The notes under the pieces: model-generated
The model's database searches: none
The model's input: the letters and a program-made list of their open reading frames with translations, nothing else
Told to the model about the DNA's origin: nothing
Shown here: piece after piece, positions 10,790 through 20,409 of the stretch
Numbering within the stretch: position 1 is the first letter of the stretch
How the letters are laid out: each line of letters begins with the position of its first letter
Assembly (NCBI GenBank): GCA_037178625.1
Contig: CM074135.1
Span: 1,242,001-1,306,000 of the forward strand
DNA: 64,000 bases
Direction of reading: 5' to 3'
Source of the DNA: Skeletonema tropicum
Taxonomy: Eukaryota > Bacillariophyta > Thalassiosirophyceae > Thalassiosirales > Thalassiosiraceae
Position numbers and translations under genes: made by a program

Positions 10790-11829
10790 CTAAACTTCGT
10801 AGTCATAGCTCTCCTTCGCATCAATATCACCCTTCCTTCTCTCCTTCATATCACCCTTCCTTTGAGATCTTTTGATCCTGGCAGCAGTCACACTCTCACC
10901 ATCTCCCTTTTTCCTCTGGATAAGTTCGCCGATAATGGTGTCAGCATGGACTGGAACAATTGGAGTTGAGAGAGCCGCATGTGTGAAGTGGCTGAGCATG
11001 TGAGCCTTCTGTTTGACAACATTTCCAGCCTCAGCAAGAGATCCGAAGACATATTCAATGAGATAAAACTCATCGAATGCTGCCTTGTCGTCAGTCTTAT
11101 GGTCAAATACTACCTTACGAAAGCGATATCCATAAGAGCTTACATCACCAAAGTTGAAGAACTTTGCTGCTGCAGGCTTCTTGACATCCAAATAGATAAA
11201 GTGCCACTTGCAACAAAGAGGCAGGCCAACAGCAAAAAGAAAAGGAATCAGCAGAAGAAGAACACCAATCACTAAGGATGCACAAGAGCCAGAGTTGCCA
11301 CCACAATCGCTGCTGTAGCTGTAGCTGTAGCCGTAGGAGCTGTAGCTAGAGCCTGACTGACACTTGGTGCATCCACCATTGGCTGCTCCAACGATCAGGA
11401 GAATAATTCCAATCAACATGAAGAAGACAGCCACTTTAGGAATGCTTCGAGGCCCAAGACTGAATGCAGTATTCACGATCTTGAACCTTGGAATGATTTC
11501 AACAGTATACTTCTTTGGAAAGCACCACAGCTGCTGGGTAATAGTTGCAACGACCTAAAAACGCAAGGGTGGTGGAAGAAGGTGGAAGTCAGGTAAAAAG
11601 TTTACGGTATGAGATGTGTGGAATTCAAAGGAGTATCACATATACCTCATATGAAACTCACAACATGTTCGTAGAACTGCAAACTTGTCGTCTCCCTATG
11701 GCCAATCAGAGAGCTCCAATGGGTGCTATGGATATGGTATAGAAGGTTTCCCAGCTTCTCGCCGACCTTGCTCGTGCCAGAATGCATCACGCTCACTGGC
11801 GCAGTTGTCTCTAGAGTTTCCTTGCTCAT
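10790..11829 (-). CDS. Two-pass membrane protein of unknown function
   Basis: Two exons on the minus strand, 11829-11662 and 11554-10790, join in phase 0 across a 107-nt GTGAGT...TTTTAG intron to give 310 aa. The start is the ATG at 11829. Exon 2 begins VVATITQQLWCFPKKYTVEIIPRF and leads to two hydrophobic helices, residues about 96-117 (VAVFFMLIGIILLIVGAANGG) and about 145-168. Between them is a short loop rich in Ser, Tyr, Gly and Cys with repeated SYSYS-like units. The C-terminal half is soluble and ends in a strongly basic segment with two RKGD/KGD repeats. No catalytic motif is seen and I do not recognise the family. A continuous single-exon model would have to start at a GTG, so the spliced model is preferred. 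Confidence 0.75.
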
Positions 11830-12596
11830 ATTTATTGTCGGGTGGATTTATATTTGCGTTCTTGTTGTGAATGTGTTTGATACCCTGTTTGAATCGCCTT
11901 GCTTGATTCGCCTTCAAGAAGATTGAAGGTGAATGGACAACGCTTCTACTATTACTTGTGCAGGGAACAAGGGAACGAAAAGCGCAAACCATTTGATGCT
12001 GAACCTCCTGCCTTCAAGCTTCCTTCCAGGATATTTATCTGAAGAGATCGGATGTATCGTACTATGCTCTTGTACATACTGATTCCTCACAGATGTGAAA
12101 GTGAATTAAACATAACTATTAGTTCGCTTTGACGATATGTTTGTCAATCTGTCCAAAAATTGCCCAATTTCTAGCCCCCTCAAACTTTCTAGAAAGTTGC
12201 GAGCGAAGCGAGCCTCCCTTTCCAACGCGCCAACCTTCCAGAGAAGAAAAGAAGGAGATGATGGCAGCATCATTCAACCAATAGTGCTGATTATCTCCCT
12301 GCCGTCCCACGTTCCTTATCTTCATCGACACCATGAAAATATCCCCTTACATCCGCCATACCGTCATCCGCCTCATGTGCACCATCGTCCCGTCTGTGGC
12401 GGAGAACTGCTCCGATTCTGAACCCGTCCCTCCCTTCCGCAGCTCTGAACAGGGACCTGCAGGGACATGTCACGGGCCCAAAGCACAAAAAATGTGGACA
12501 ACGCTGCCAATTACTATCTCGTCCACGGTCTTAGCGTCGATTGAATTAATGAGATTGATATCAATTATTTAGACGAAGATATGGAATCATTTTGAT

Positions 12597-13097
12597 ATGG
12601 TAGTGCATTATTTGTGCAATACCAATCCAAGAAATCACCAGAGTTTCATTGAAAATCCTGACCTGGTGCCGGATAGGTTTAACGAAGCCGGACTTGAGGA
12701 ATATTTGAGTAAGGCAATTTTACTGTTGAAAACGTTATGTCCCGATAATCAATTTTGGAGGGATGAGGCCGGATTGAGCAATATAAAGGGGGAGGAACTC
12801 AGGAGGGAATGCCAGCGTGGACAGGCGAAAAATGATCATAATTTCGGACAAGAGTCGAAAGTATTATTATGCCGGCGAGCTCGCTACGGGGCATATGAGT
12901 CGTCCCCATTCCCACAGCACTGGACTTTCCTTGTTAATTTGGACGAAATATGCAAACAAATGTTGCTCAAAACGTTCGCCGATGATGAAGACCAACGGAT
13001 GACGGAGAAATGCCTCCATCGCGTCGGCCGTGGCGGAAAAGCAATGTATTTGGATTGGGTCAACTTTGGGTTGATGCTGTTGATGGATTGTGGATAG
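12597..13097 (+). pseudogene. Possible degenerate coding remnant, unknown family
   Basis: An open frame of 166 codons begins with non-standard context and has a soluble, moderately charged composition (RNHQSFIENPDLVPDRF, then a LEEYLSKAILLLKTL helix, then FWRDEAG). The later half becomes erratic. A short coding-like stretch in another frame lies just upstream near 12490-12560 and is broken by TGA codons. This fits a frameshifted and decayed gene better than an active one. The family is not recognised. Confidence 0.3.
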
Positions 13098-13449
13098 AAA
13101 TGAAGACTTTTTCATTATATGTTCATGCTCTCATTTCTTGCAAACAAGGATGGCTATGCCACTGTGTGATTCTTCAATGGGATCCTTTTTGTTGTTGGGA
13201 AAGGATTGTACCGCCCACCAAGTAAATGGAAATATGAGTACGAAGGTTATTCCATGGCATGAATGCAGGAGGTGTTACCCGCTTTTTGACACGAGCAGTT
13301 CCCATGTCCGACAAAACAGCAGCCTCTATCAGTGCCGTCTCTCTTAGAGGCAACAATGCTGCATCTGCTGCACTTCTTGGTGTCACAGTGTGATTTGGCT
13401 GCTATCATCCCTGCACCATCTCCTACTGACGCATCATCATCATCTGCTA

Positions 13450-13469
13450 CTGCTACGGAGCCGTAGCAG
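13450..13469. repeat. Perfect 9-bp-arm hairpin
   Basis: CTGCTACGG and CCGTAGCAG are exact reverse complements separated by AG. The hairpin sits in the non-coding stretch, and no function is inferred. Confidence 0.6.
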
Positions 13470-13960
13470 CTAACACTGATGAAAGACCGGTGCTGCAGCT
13501 AGCACTGATGACAATGCAAATAAACGTAGTAAATTGCCGAGAACACAATGGTCATGATGCAGATGAACAGCAATGCGGTGCAGCACGTCACAGTATCATT
13601 GCACAAGTACAAGCCTACAGAGATAAGCACTTCTTGGCTAAAATCGATGTATCCCACTCTGACTTATCAGCGTCCAGATGGCCAGCAGAGACTCTCATTT
13701 GTTCCTGGGTTAAGATAGATATTAGTTCTTATTCCATTGTCTAGCTTTGACCATACGTTGCTTTGCGCTTATTACAATAAGTACTGCTTTCGAGCTGCAG
13801 GAAAGGTTCCCGATTCTGGTAATATTTAGCCACGCACGTTCGTTTTGGGGCTCTCTCTATCCATCTTCCCCTCTTCTTCTTTCTAGAAAGTTTAGAAAGT
13901 TACTTTCTAGAAAGTTGGCAGTCTTCCTCCAAAAAAGCAGAACATACCATCACCTAGCAC

Positions 13961-14028
13961 AGGTGACAAGAGGAGTGCGGACTTGCCACTGAACTAGAGA
14001 TACCTAGACTGCACTCCTCTTATTACCT
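13961..14028. repeat. Imperfect 18-bp inverted repeat with 32-nt loop
   Basis: Bases 13961-13978 pair with 14011-14028 at 16 of 18 positions, including an uninterrupted 11-bp core (AAGAGGAGTGC). It could be a small foldback or a structured RNA. It has no tRNA or snRNA signature that I can see. Confidence 0.5.
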
Positions 14029-14385
14029 AAAATGGGCAAGTTCAGATCCAGCTTGCCCAGTAAACAGCTCCTGAATACCATCCTAAACTAATCACTTATT
14101 TATCTAATCAAAAAAAAAAAAAAAAAAGTTCAAGTTGTTGTTAGGAGTAATATGTAGTGGCTACTGCGATCTGTCCATGCTTGCTCCATCTTGATTGGGC
14201 TGCCGCACCTTTACGAACTTGAAATTCATGCTAATACAAAACAAGCAAAGCCATACCACTAAGCAATCAGACTTCCGTACAGATGCCAAGTAGCACTACA
14301 AAACACACCCGAAACCGCTTGGGCTGGTGAATCACAGCAGATCTGCTCCAGTCTGGTACGAATTACTCTGATGGAAGAGAGACGC

Positions 14386-14556
14386 GGCGCTGCTGGAAGT
14401 GTCATCTATCCCTGTTGGAAATGAGTTTTTGTTGGTACATATTCAGATTGGAGACACGTCAGTGGGAGGTCAGTGGGCGCATTGCTTTGAATGCAATTAA
14501 CTTCAAGTTGATTTGGTTAATCGTATTTAAAAGCAGTCAGATAAATCATCGTAATC
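14386..14556 (+). pseudogene. Decayed copy of the 3' end of the 9337-10502 gene
   Basis: This segment aligns by eye with about 10411-10555: GTGTCATCTATCCC, then ATTCAGATTGGAGA.ACGTCAGTGGG, then GTGGGCGCATTGCTT, then ATTTGGTTAAT.GTATTTAAAA.CAGTC. It covers the final codons plus 3' flank. A small insertion and substitutions destroy the reading frame. It runs directly into the 3' end of the SDR gene (14527). Confidence 0.7.
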
Positions 14557-15549
14557 TTGCCCTGTACAATGACTTAGTTTCTTCCAGAATTCTTCCAGTT
14601 TGGACTTGTTGTTAGCATCGCTGCTTCCTCCCCAGCCGAAGTGGTAAGAACCATTGTCGACATTTCCCCATGCATACTCGTCGCCTGTTGCAAGTTTATA
14701 AGTGTTATTAGCTTTGCTTACAGGTATGCCGCAAGGCCCCCAACCAGCAAGCAGCATCTTTGTATTCACGGTGCCGGGATCCATGGTAAGACATTGAATT
14801 TGTCGCATGTTTTCTAATAACTTCTGAGGATTGTCAGCACTTGTATTGTGATTGATCTGATACTTCGACAAAACATTTGCCAATTGCACTGTAAAGAGGA
14901 GATCACCTAGTTTGGAATGGCTGTAAAATGAGTGTCCAGAATATGGCAATGGCTCCACATCAAATTCTTTCTTTCCCACTTTCTTGGCAAACAACTTATC
15001 CACATCTGGCAGTGATCGTGACTGGCTAATGCTACTCGTTGTAATGATCCTTACGTCATTCCCGCGCACCAAGCAAGGAAGCAGTTTCCTTGTCAAAACA
15101 AATGGTGCCAGCACATTTATTGCCATTGTAGAATCATACCCTTGAGCAGAAAATCGTGGCTCTGGGTCAAAGACGCCTGCATTGTTGACGAGAATGTCCA
15201 GCGCAGGGACACTCGCCTCCCCCGCTAGTTGTTCCCAAGATTGCAACTCAGCTTTGACACTATCGGCAAGCTCTTCCACCTGCTTCAGATCGTTCAGATC
15301 TGCATGAATGTATGCAACTCGAGCAGCACCTCGTGACTCCAAGTCTTTGATGAGAGATGTCACTGCTGATTCAGTTCTTGACTTCCTACCATGTATCAGG
15401 ATTTCAAAGCCATCGTTCGCTAATCTTTGCGCTGTATGTCTTCCTATGCCATCCGTAGCACCTGATATGAGGACTCTACGAGGACGATGCATGTTAAGCG
15501 CCAGAGCAGTGCAAAGGGGAAATATGCAGCATACCAGCAAGAGCTTCAT
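14527..15549 (-). CDS. Short-chain dehydrogenase/reductase with signal peptide
   Basis: A single exon of 340 aa from the ATG at 15549; the open frame continues seven codons upstream to a GTG but the ATG fits a signal peptide. Residues 1-18 are hydrophobic (MKLLLVCCIFPLCTALAL). A classical SDR fold follows: nucleotide-binding SGATDGIG at 29-36, NNAG at 122-125, a catalytic Ser near 172-175 and YSHSK at 209-213. The arrangement is typical of retinol-dehydrogenase or protochlorophyllide-reductase-like SDRs that use NADP(H). The C-terminal extension (residues about 270-340) has Cys and Gly-rich segments outside the core fold. The substrate is not predictable. It lies next to a remnant of the 9337-10502 gene, and a fragment of this SDR lies at about 10563. 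Confidence 0.92.
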   Translation of the reverse strand: MKLLLVCCIFPLCTALALNMHRPRRVLISGATDGIGRHTAQRLANDGFEILIHGRKSRTESAVTSLIKDLESRGAARVAYIHADLNDLKQVEELADSVKAELQSWEQLAGEASVPALDILVNNAGVFDPEPRFSAQGYDSTMAINVLAPFVLTRKLLPCLVRGNDVRIITTSSISQSRSLPDVDKLFAKKVGKKEFDVEPLPYSGHSFYSHSKLGDLLFTVQLANVLSKYQINHNTSADNPQKLLENMRQIQCLTMDPGTVNTKMLLAGWGPCGIPVSKANNTYKLATGDEYAWGNVDNGSYHFGWGGSSDANNKSKLEEFWKKLSHCTGQDYDDLSDCF

Positions 15550-15654
15550 GGCGGAAGTAGAGCGAGACACTATTGTTGCTTGTGGATGGTGATTGGTGAT
15601 TATGCATTATGGTATGCGTGAGGCTGAGAGCTGAGACCAATTTTGCACTAGAGG

Positions 15655-16905
15655 AGCCTTTCCCGCATTTTTTTGTTAGTGAAAAAATGCTCTACGAATA
15701 TTGCCTATTGCCTTGACGCTGATGGCACTCTAGTTTCAGGGAAGTGGGTTACATGCTTGTCCCGACTTATTCCTTTAGATGACTATTATGTGAGTGTATA
15801 CTGAGGGGCAGGTGGTGAAAGCGTATCTTTTCGTTGAGATATGCATTTGAAGGTGCTCTGTAGCTTGGTATAATAGTACTTCATCCTATAAAGGCCGTGC
15901 GCCGCGCCAAAATCTTCGTTTTTTGGAACCGGAGCCTTTTTTCATTTTTTTTTGTTAGTGAAATGCTCTAGCTTTGGGCCACAATGGCCAAAATTATATT
16001 TTGGGGAGTTGCCGAATATACTTTTCCAGTAGCACCATCCTTTTGTCGACCATAATGGGGGTTCTATACATGTGTTGACTGTAAAATAATTCCAATGCTC
16101 CGCTGAGAAATGCATGTGAGAGTCCAGTAGCTTTTTGCTGCACAAATTTGGCAGGCCATCAGCCATAAGCCTGACCCGCCAAAACCTTCAGAGGAACAAA
16201 ACCATTTTTTCACACACACCCACCATGGTAACTTGGCCGTAGGGAGATCGATAGGCTGGCACATGTACTCTACTTTATGTCGGAAACGACGATAGGATCG
16301 TTTTCGGCTATATCTCACGATGTTAAATCTTGTTCATTTAGTTTGGGTTCCATCAGCCCTACGAGAAACAGTGATTCCATTGTAAGCTAGAGTTTGTTAG
16401 CCAAATTTGTCCAGTAATTACTATGGGCCGACAAAAATGCTTATCTTGGCGAGGAAATAAGATATTTATATGATTCTTTCATACGCAAGACCCGCACGAA
16501 CACACTCGAAAGGGCTGTATCATTGGTTCTGTCTATATCTTGTCCATAAGGGAAATAAAATTCGGGGCTAGTTAGTACGGCCGCCATGGCATGGTGGAGG
16601 TGTCTAAAAAAAGGTTTTGTTCCTCTGAGACGGGCGAAAGACAGGCTTATCAAAGCTAGTACCAAGCTAGAGAGCACCTTCAAATGCATATCTCGACGAA
16701 AATATAAGGCTTCACCACCTGCCCCTCAGTGTATATACTCTCATAATAGTCACCTAAAGGATAGTATCGCGGGACAAGCATGTAAACCACTTCCCTGAAA
16801 CTTAATTTTGGCCACCATGGCCCAAAGCTAGAGCATTTCACTAACAAAAAAAATGCGGGAAATGCTCCGGTTCCAAAAAATCGACGCGCACGGCCTTTAT
16901 CAGCT
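15655..16905. mobile_element. Foldback-type repeat with long inverted arms
   Basis: The reverse complement of 16660-16900 matches two left-hand blocks in direct order. The block at 15732-15875 contains GGGAAGTGG.TTACATGCTTGTCCC, CTGAGGGGCAGGTGGTGAA and GAGATATGCATTTGAAGGTGCTCT. The block at 15890-15995 contains AAAGGCCGTGCGC, GGAACCGGAGC and TTGTTAGTGAAATGCTCTAGCTTTGGGCCA. An inner pair is 16168-16215 with 16612-16660. All open frames inside are short shadows. The structure suggests a non-autonomous foldback DNA transposon, or nested copies of one, with the left arm duplicated. Element borders and a target duplication were not established. Confidence 0.7.
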
Positions 16906-17089
16906 TTGATGGCTGATGGCATCAGGTCTCGGGCGGATCTTCAATCAACACTAGCCTCGCTGACGCTCGTCTAGCCGCTGCGCGGGTTTTCTAAATAAGA
17001 GAGGAGGCACCGGCTATCTACTACGATATTGATTGTGTCTACTTATATACATAGCAGTATTCAAATAGTACGTTATGTAACACTTTAAT

Positions 17090-17640
17090 AATTAAAACGG
17101 GGGGGCAAGGGGGGGTGTCCCCCCCTGAACAATCAAATCTAAGCCAATCAAAGAAAGAGTCAATCGAAAATTCTAAAAACGGGGGGGGGGCAAGGGGGGG
17201 TGTCCCCCTGAACAATCAAATCTAAGCCAATCAAAGAAAGAGTCAATCGAAAATTCTAAAAACGGGGGGCAAGGGGGGGTGTCCCCCCCTGAACAATCAA
17301 ATCTATGCCAATCAAAGAAAGAGTCAATCGAAAATTCTAAAAACGGGGGGGCAAGGGGGGGTGTCCCCCCTGAACAATCAAATCTAAGCCAATCAAAGAA
17401 AGAGTCAATCGAAAATTCTAAAAACGGGGGGGGCAAGGGGTCAAATCAAGCCAATCAAAGAAAGAGTCGATCGAAAATGCCTGTGAAGGCCAGCAAGGGG
17501 GGGTGTCCCCCCCTGAACAATCAAATCTAAGCCAATCAAAGAAAGAGTCAATCGAAAACTCTAAAAACGGGGGGGGCAAGGGGTCAAATCAAGCCAATCA
17601 AAGAAAGAGTCGATCGAAAATGCCCGTGAAGGCCAAAGGA
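17090..17640. repeat. G-run minisatellite, about seven units
   Basis: Units of roughly 62-86 bp repeat seven times. Each contains AATCAAATCTAAGCCAATC, AAAGAAAGAGTC and ATCGAAAA, followed by a run of 6-9 G, CAAGGGGGG and a GTGTCCCCCC that can fold back on the G run. Units after 17440 are shorter and carry a diverged spacer with CCTGTGAAGGCC. A short GACAGAACGACC-type repeat follows at 17660-17712. Open frames over the array only reflect periodicity. Confidence 0.9.
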
Positions 17641-17867
17641 CACGCCAAAGGGCCCGGACAGAACGACAGAACGACCGACCGAACGACCGACAGAACGACA
17701 GAACGAACGACTTAGCTCCTCTCATTACAGTTTAGATCCTTCGAAAAAGCATCATATCGTATCCAACCGTGGACCAGCCGTGGACCTTGGGAAGAAGTAC
17801 ATACGCATACTCCTTCTGATATTATCCATCATTGTACGACTCTTATAGTACTACTCAGCCCACAAAG

Positions 17868-19916
17868 ATGGATGACGTTTCGGAGGCACAACATCTCTCA
17901 CTTGATGCTGCAAATTCCTACTCGTCTGCTTGGGCGGATGCCATAGCAAAAGCTGGTAATTTGCGCAATGTTTCTTGGGGTGGAAGAGGCAAGGGCGGCC
18001 GTGGGGTCAATAGGCGTACGTTCCAGCCCTTTGATATAGTTGTTGATAGCGTATCATTAGAATTCATCAACGACACATCCATTACGGGAGCTGGTAAAGG
18101 AGGGTCAAAAACATTGTTAGAAAATGCATACCTGAAGCTTTTGCCTTCAAGAGTATATGCTCTTGTTGGACGGAACGGTGTAGGAAAGTCTATACTTTGC
18201 AAAAGAATTGTCTCAAAGAAGATTCCTGGATTATCACCACACATAAAATCATATCTTGTCCCACAAGAGGTGTTTGGGCACGATGACTTAACACCCATTG
18301 ACATTCTCTTACAACATCACGAACAAATGAATGACACATCATTAGCAATCACTCATCTGGAGGAGAAAATGGACATGTTAGATGAAACTGCTGATGACTA
18401 TGGAGAAAAGATTGAAGAGATCTGCAATCGCATATCTGAACTTGAAGATTGTGCATCCAGTGATGGCAACGCTGTTATGGAGCGAGCCCGTGAGGCTCTA
18501 CATTTCTTTGGGGTGGAGGAGACTACGTTTGACGTCCCCACAGCGAAGCTTTCTGGTGGAGTTCGAAAAAAGATTGCTCTCGCATGTGCTCTGATGGAAA
18601 TGCCGCAGCTTCTCATTCTAGATGAACCCACAAACCATTTATCTTTCTTCAGTCTCTGTCAGCTACGAAGACTTATTGCAAATTGTTCAGATACCAAAAC
18701 GACTATAGTTCTCGTGTCGCATGATATAGACTTGCTAAATGATGTTGCAACGGATGTTATACATTTCCATGACCATACATTGGATTACTACACTGGAAAT
18801 TATAATGAGTACAAAAAGGTCCGCCGGGAAAGAATCACGCATCAGTTGAAACAAGCCAAGACTCTGGAGACTCAACGGTCTGCTATAGCAGAAAGCATTG
18901 ACAATCTAAAGAAAAAGAAAAGCAGCAGTGGCAGCCAGAAGGCGAGGAAAAAGATAAACAAGCAAATTTCATCGAAAGTAAAGAAACTGGATCGCCATGG
19001 TGTAGAAAAGAATGAAAGTGGGCATAGACGAACGAACCAAAATGATGGTGGTATCCGTAAAGGGAGCATCAATGCCATAGATGCATCCACGAGGAATCAA
19101 CTCGAACAGAAGCAATTACTGAAAAGGGCTGAAGTCGATATTAGTCCTGTCCCTGACAAAGCAGTGCAATTTGACTTTCGTGACACTTCTTCGACGTGGG
19201 GTGATGAGCCCTTAGTTATGCTTATGGATGTTGGGCATGCTTACGATAGAAATGACAACTCAACCGATGACGCATTAATATTTGACTGTGTCGACATGTG
19301 TGTTCGAGAGAAAAGCAGAATCACAATACTGGGCGAAAATGGATCTGGGAAGAGCACCCTCTTGTCCATTATTGCAGGGGTTACTATTCCGATTGAAGGT
19401 ACTGTGCATCGTGCAAATGGCTTGAGCATTGGATATTTTCATCAGCATTCAGCTGATAATTTTGTCAGTGATAATATTGACAGCGATGGTCTTGTGACGG
19501 CTTTATCCTTTCTACAAGAGAAGTTTCCAACCAAGACAGAGCAAGATCTCCGCGGTGAGCTAACTAGATTTGGGCTCAGTCCAAAACAAGCAGGTACCAA
19601 CGTGCGCTTCTTGAGTGGTGGAGAAAGATGTCGATTGAGCATGGCAACAATGTGTTTGAAAGATCCTCACGTATTAGTCATTGATGAAATATCAAATCAT
19701 TTGGACAGTGAGTCCGTCGAAGCTTTGATATTTGGTTTGCAAAAATGGACTGGTACCATTGTTATGGCCAGCCATGATGCTAATCTTGTGAGGTCTGTAG
19801 GTGATCCAAAGGAATGCTATGTGCTTTTTGGTGGGAAGCTTCAAAGAATCGAAGGTGGGATAGATAGATACTTGCAGATTGCATTTACCACCTTGAACGT
19901 ACAGAAGAGTAAGTAG
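17868..19916 (+). CDS. ABC-F family ATPase (two ABC domains, soluble)
   Basis: A single exon of 682 aa from the ATG at 17868; the open frame reaches 17832 but only with a TTG. Two ABC cassettes are present and no membrane segments, as in ABC-F proteins, which act on ribosomes in translation or its control. Cassette 1 has GRNGVGKS near residue 100, an LSGG signature and LLILDEPTNHLS. A charged Lys-rich linker (residues about 340-420) takes the place of the ABC-F interdomain arm. Cassette 2 has GENGSGKST near 490, LSGGERCRLS and a Walker B of VIDEISNHLD, where DEPTNHLD is expected (Pro-Thr changed to Ile-Ser). The second ATPase site keeps Asp and Glu and should still be active. Which ABC-F subgroup it belongs to is not clear. 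Confidence 0.93.
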   Translation: MDDVSEAQHLSLDAANSYSSAWADAIAKAGNLRNVSWGGRGKGGRGVNRRTFQPFDIVVDSVSLEFINDTSITGAGKGGSKTLLENAYLKLLPSRVYALVGRNGVGKSILCKRIVSKKIPGLSPHIKSYLVPQEVFGHDDLTPIDILLQHHEQMNDTSLAITHLEEKMDMLDETADDYGEKIEEICNRISELEDCASSDGNAVMERAREALHFFGVEETTFDVPTAKLSGGVRKKIALACALMEMPQLLILDEPTNHLSFFSLCQLRRLIANCSDTKTTIVLVSHDIDLLNDVATDVIHFHDHTLDYYTGNYNEYKKVRRERITHQLKQAKTLETQRSAIAESIDNLKKKKSSSGSQKARKKINKQISSKVKKLDRHGVEKNESGHRRTNQNDGGIRKGSINAIDASTRNQLEQKQLLKRAEVDISPVPDKAVQFDFRDTSSTWGDEPLVMLMDVGHAYDRNDNSTDDALIFDCVDMCVREKSRITILGENGSGKSTLLSIIAGVTIPIEGTVHRANGLSIGYFHQHSADNFVSDNIDSDGLVTALSFLQEKFPTKTEQDLRGELTRFGLSPKQAGTNVRFLSGGERCRLSMATMCLKDPHVLVIDEISNHLDSESVEALIFGLQKWTGTIVMASHDANLVRSVGDPKECYVLFGGKLQRIEGGIDRYLQIAFTTLNVQKSK

Positions 19917-20409
19917 GAGTAATTGATGAGCAAGTAACATAAAAAACTGCCAAGCAAACGCTGCGCCTCAGAGAACCTTTTAAGTCATCCCAGCAAGACC
20001 GTCGGAGACTGATGAAAGACTGCACCCGGTCATCAAGGCAAGAAATAGTAGTGGCAAGCAGGCCCGCCCGGCCGACAACGGAATCTAAAATTATCCCAGC
20101 CAAGACCAAAAAACCTTTTCTTCTATTTTTAACCCTAAAAATCGTATTTATCCCGGGTTCTCTTCTTTTTACTACAGCCCTGAAAACTAAGGGCCTACCC
20201 TTTGAGAACCGGTTTCATGTCACACAAAAACGGTCATCGAAGGTGAGGGTCACACTAAAACCAGTAAGACGCGTAGGAAACTAAAATTCCGCCATCGCGA
20301 GGAAAGGCTCGAAAGGGGGCTCAAGTAAAATTGTTTGCTCCACAACAATCGTTATCGATGGCAGGCACAATACTCACTTCCCTTCACGACAAACAGTAAT
20401 ACGAATAAG
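19917..20409. other. Intergenic region
   Basis: About 490 bp between the ABC-F gene and the large surface-protein gene. No coding or RNA signature is seen. It should hold the 3' end of the upstream gene and the promoter of the downstream one. Confidence 0.6.

Larger units (their letters stand above)
11830..14385. other. Degenerate, gene-poor stretch with possible broken coding remnants
   Basis: No intact gene can be supported in this 2.5-kb stretch. It holds TTTCTAGAAAGTT motifs at 12186 and three around 13883-13918, a perfect 9-bp-arm hairpin at 13450-13469, an 18-bp inverted repeat at 13961-13978/14011-14028 and an A-tract of about 18 near 14109-14127. The only coding-like piece is described separately (12597-13097). 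The stretch separates the two copies of the duplicated gene pair. Confidence 0.6.

Noticed and set aside
17173..17715. Repeat-spanning ORFs over the G-run minisatellite (83-87 aa)
   Set aside because: They repeat the same peptide only because of the nucleotide period; units change length and break the frame.
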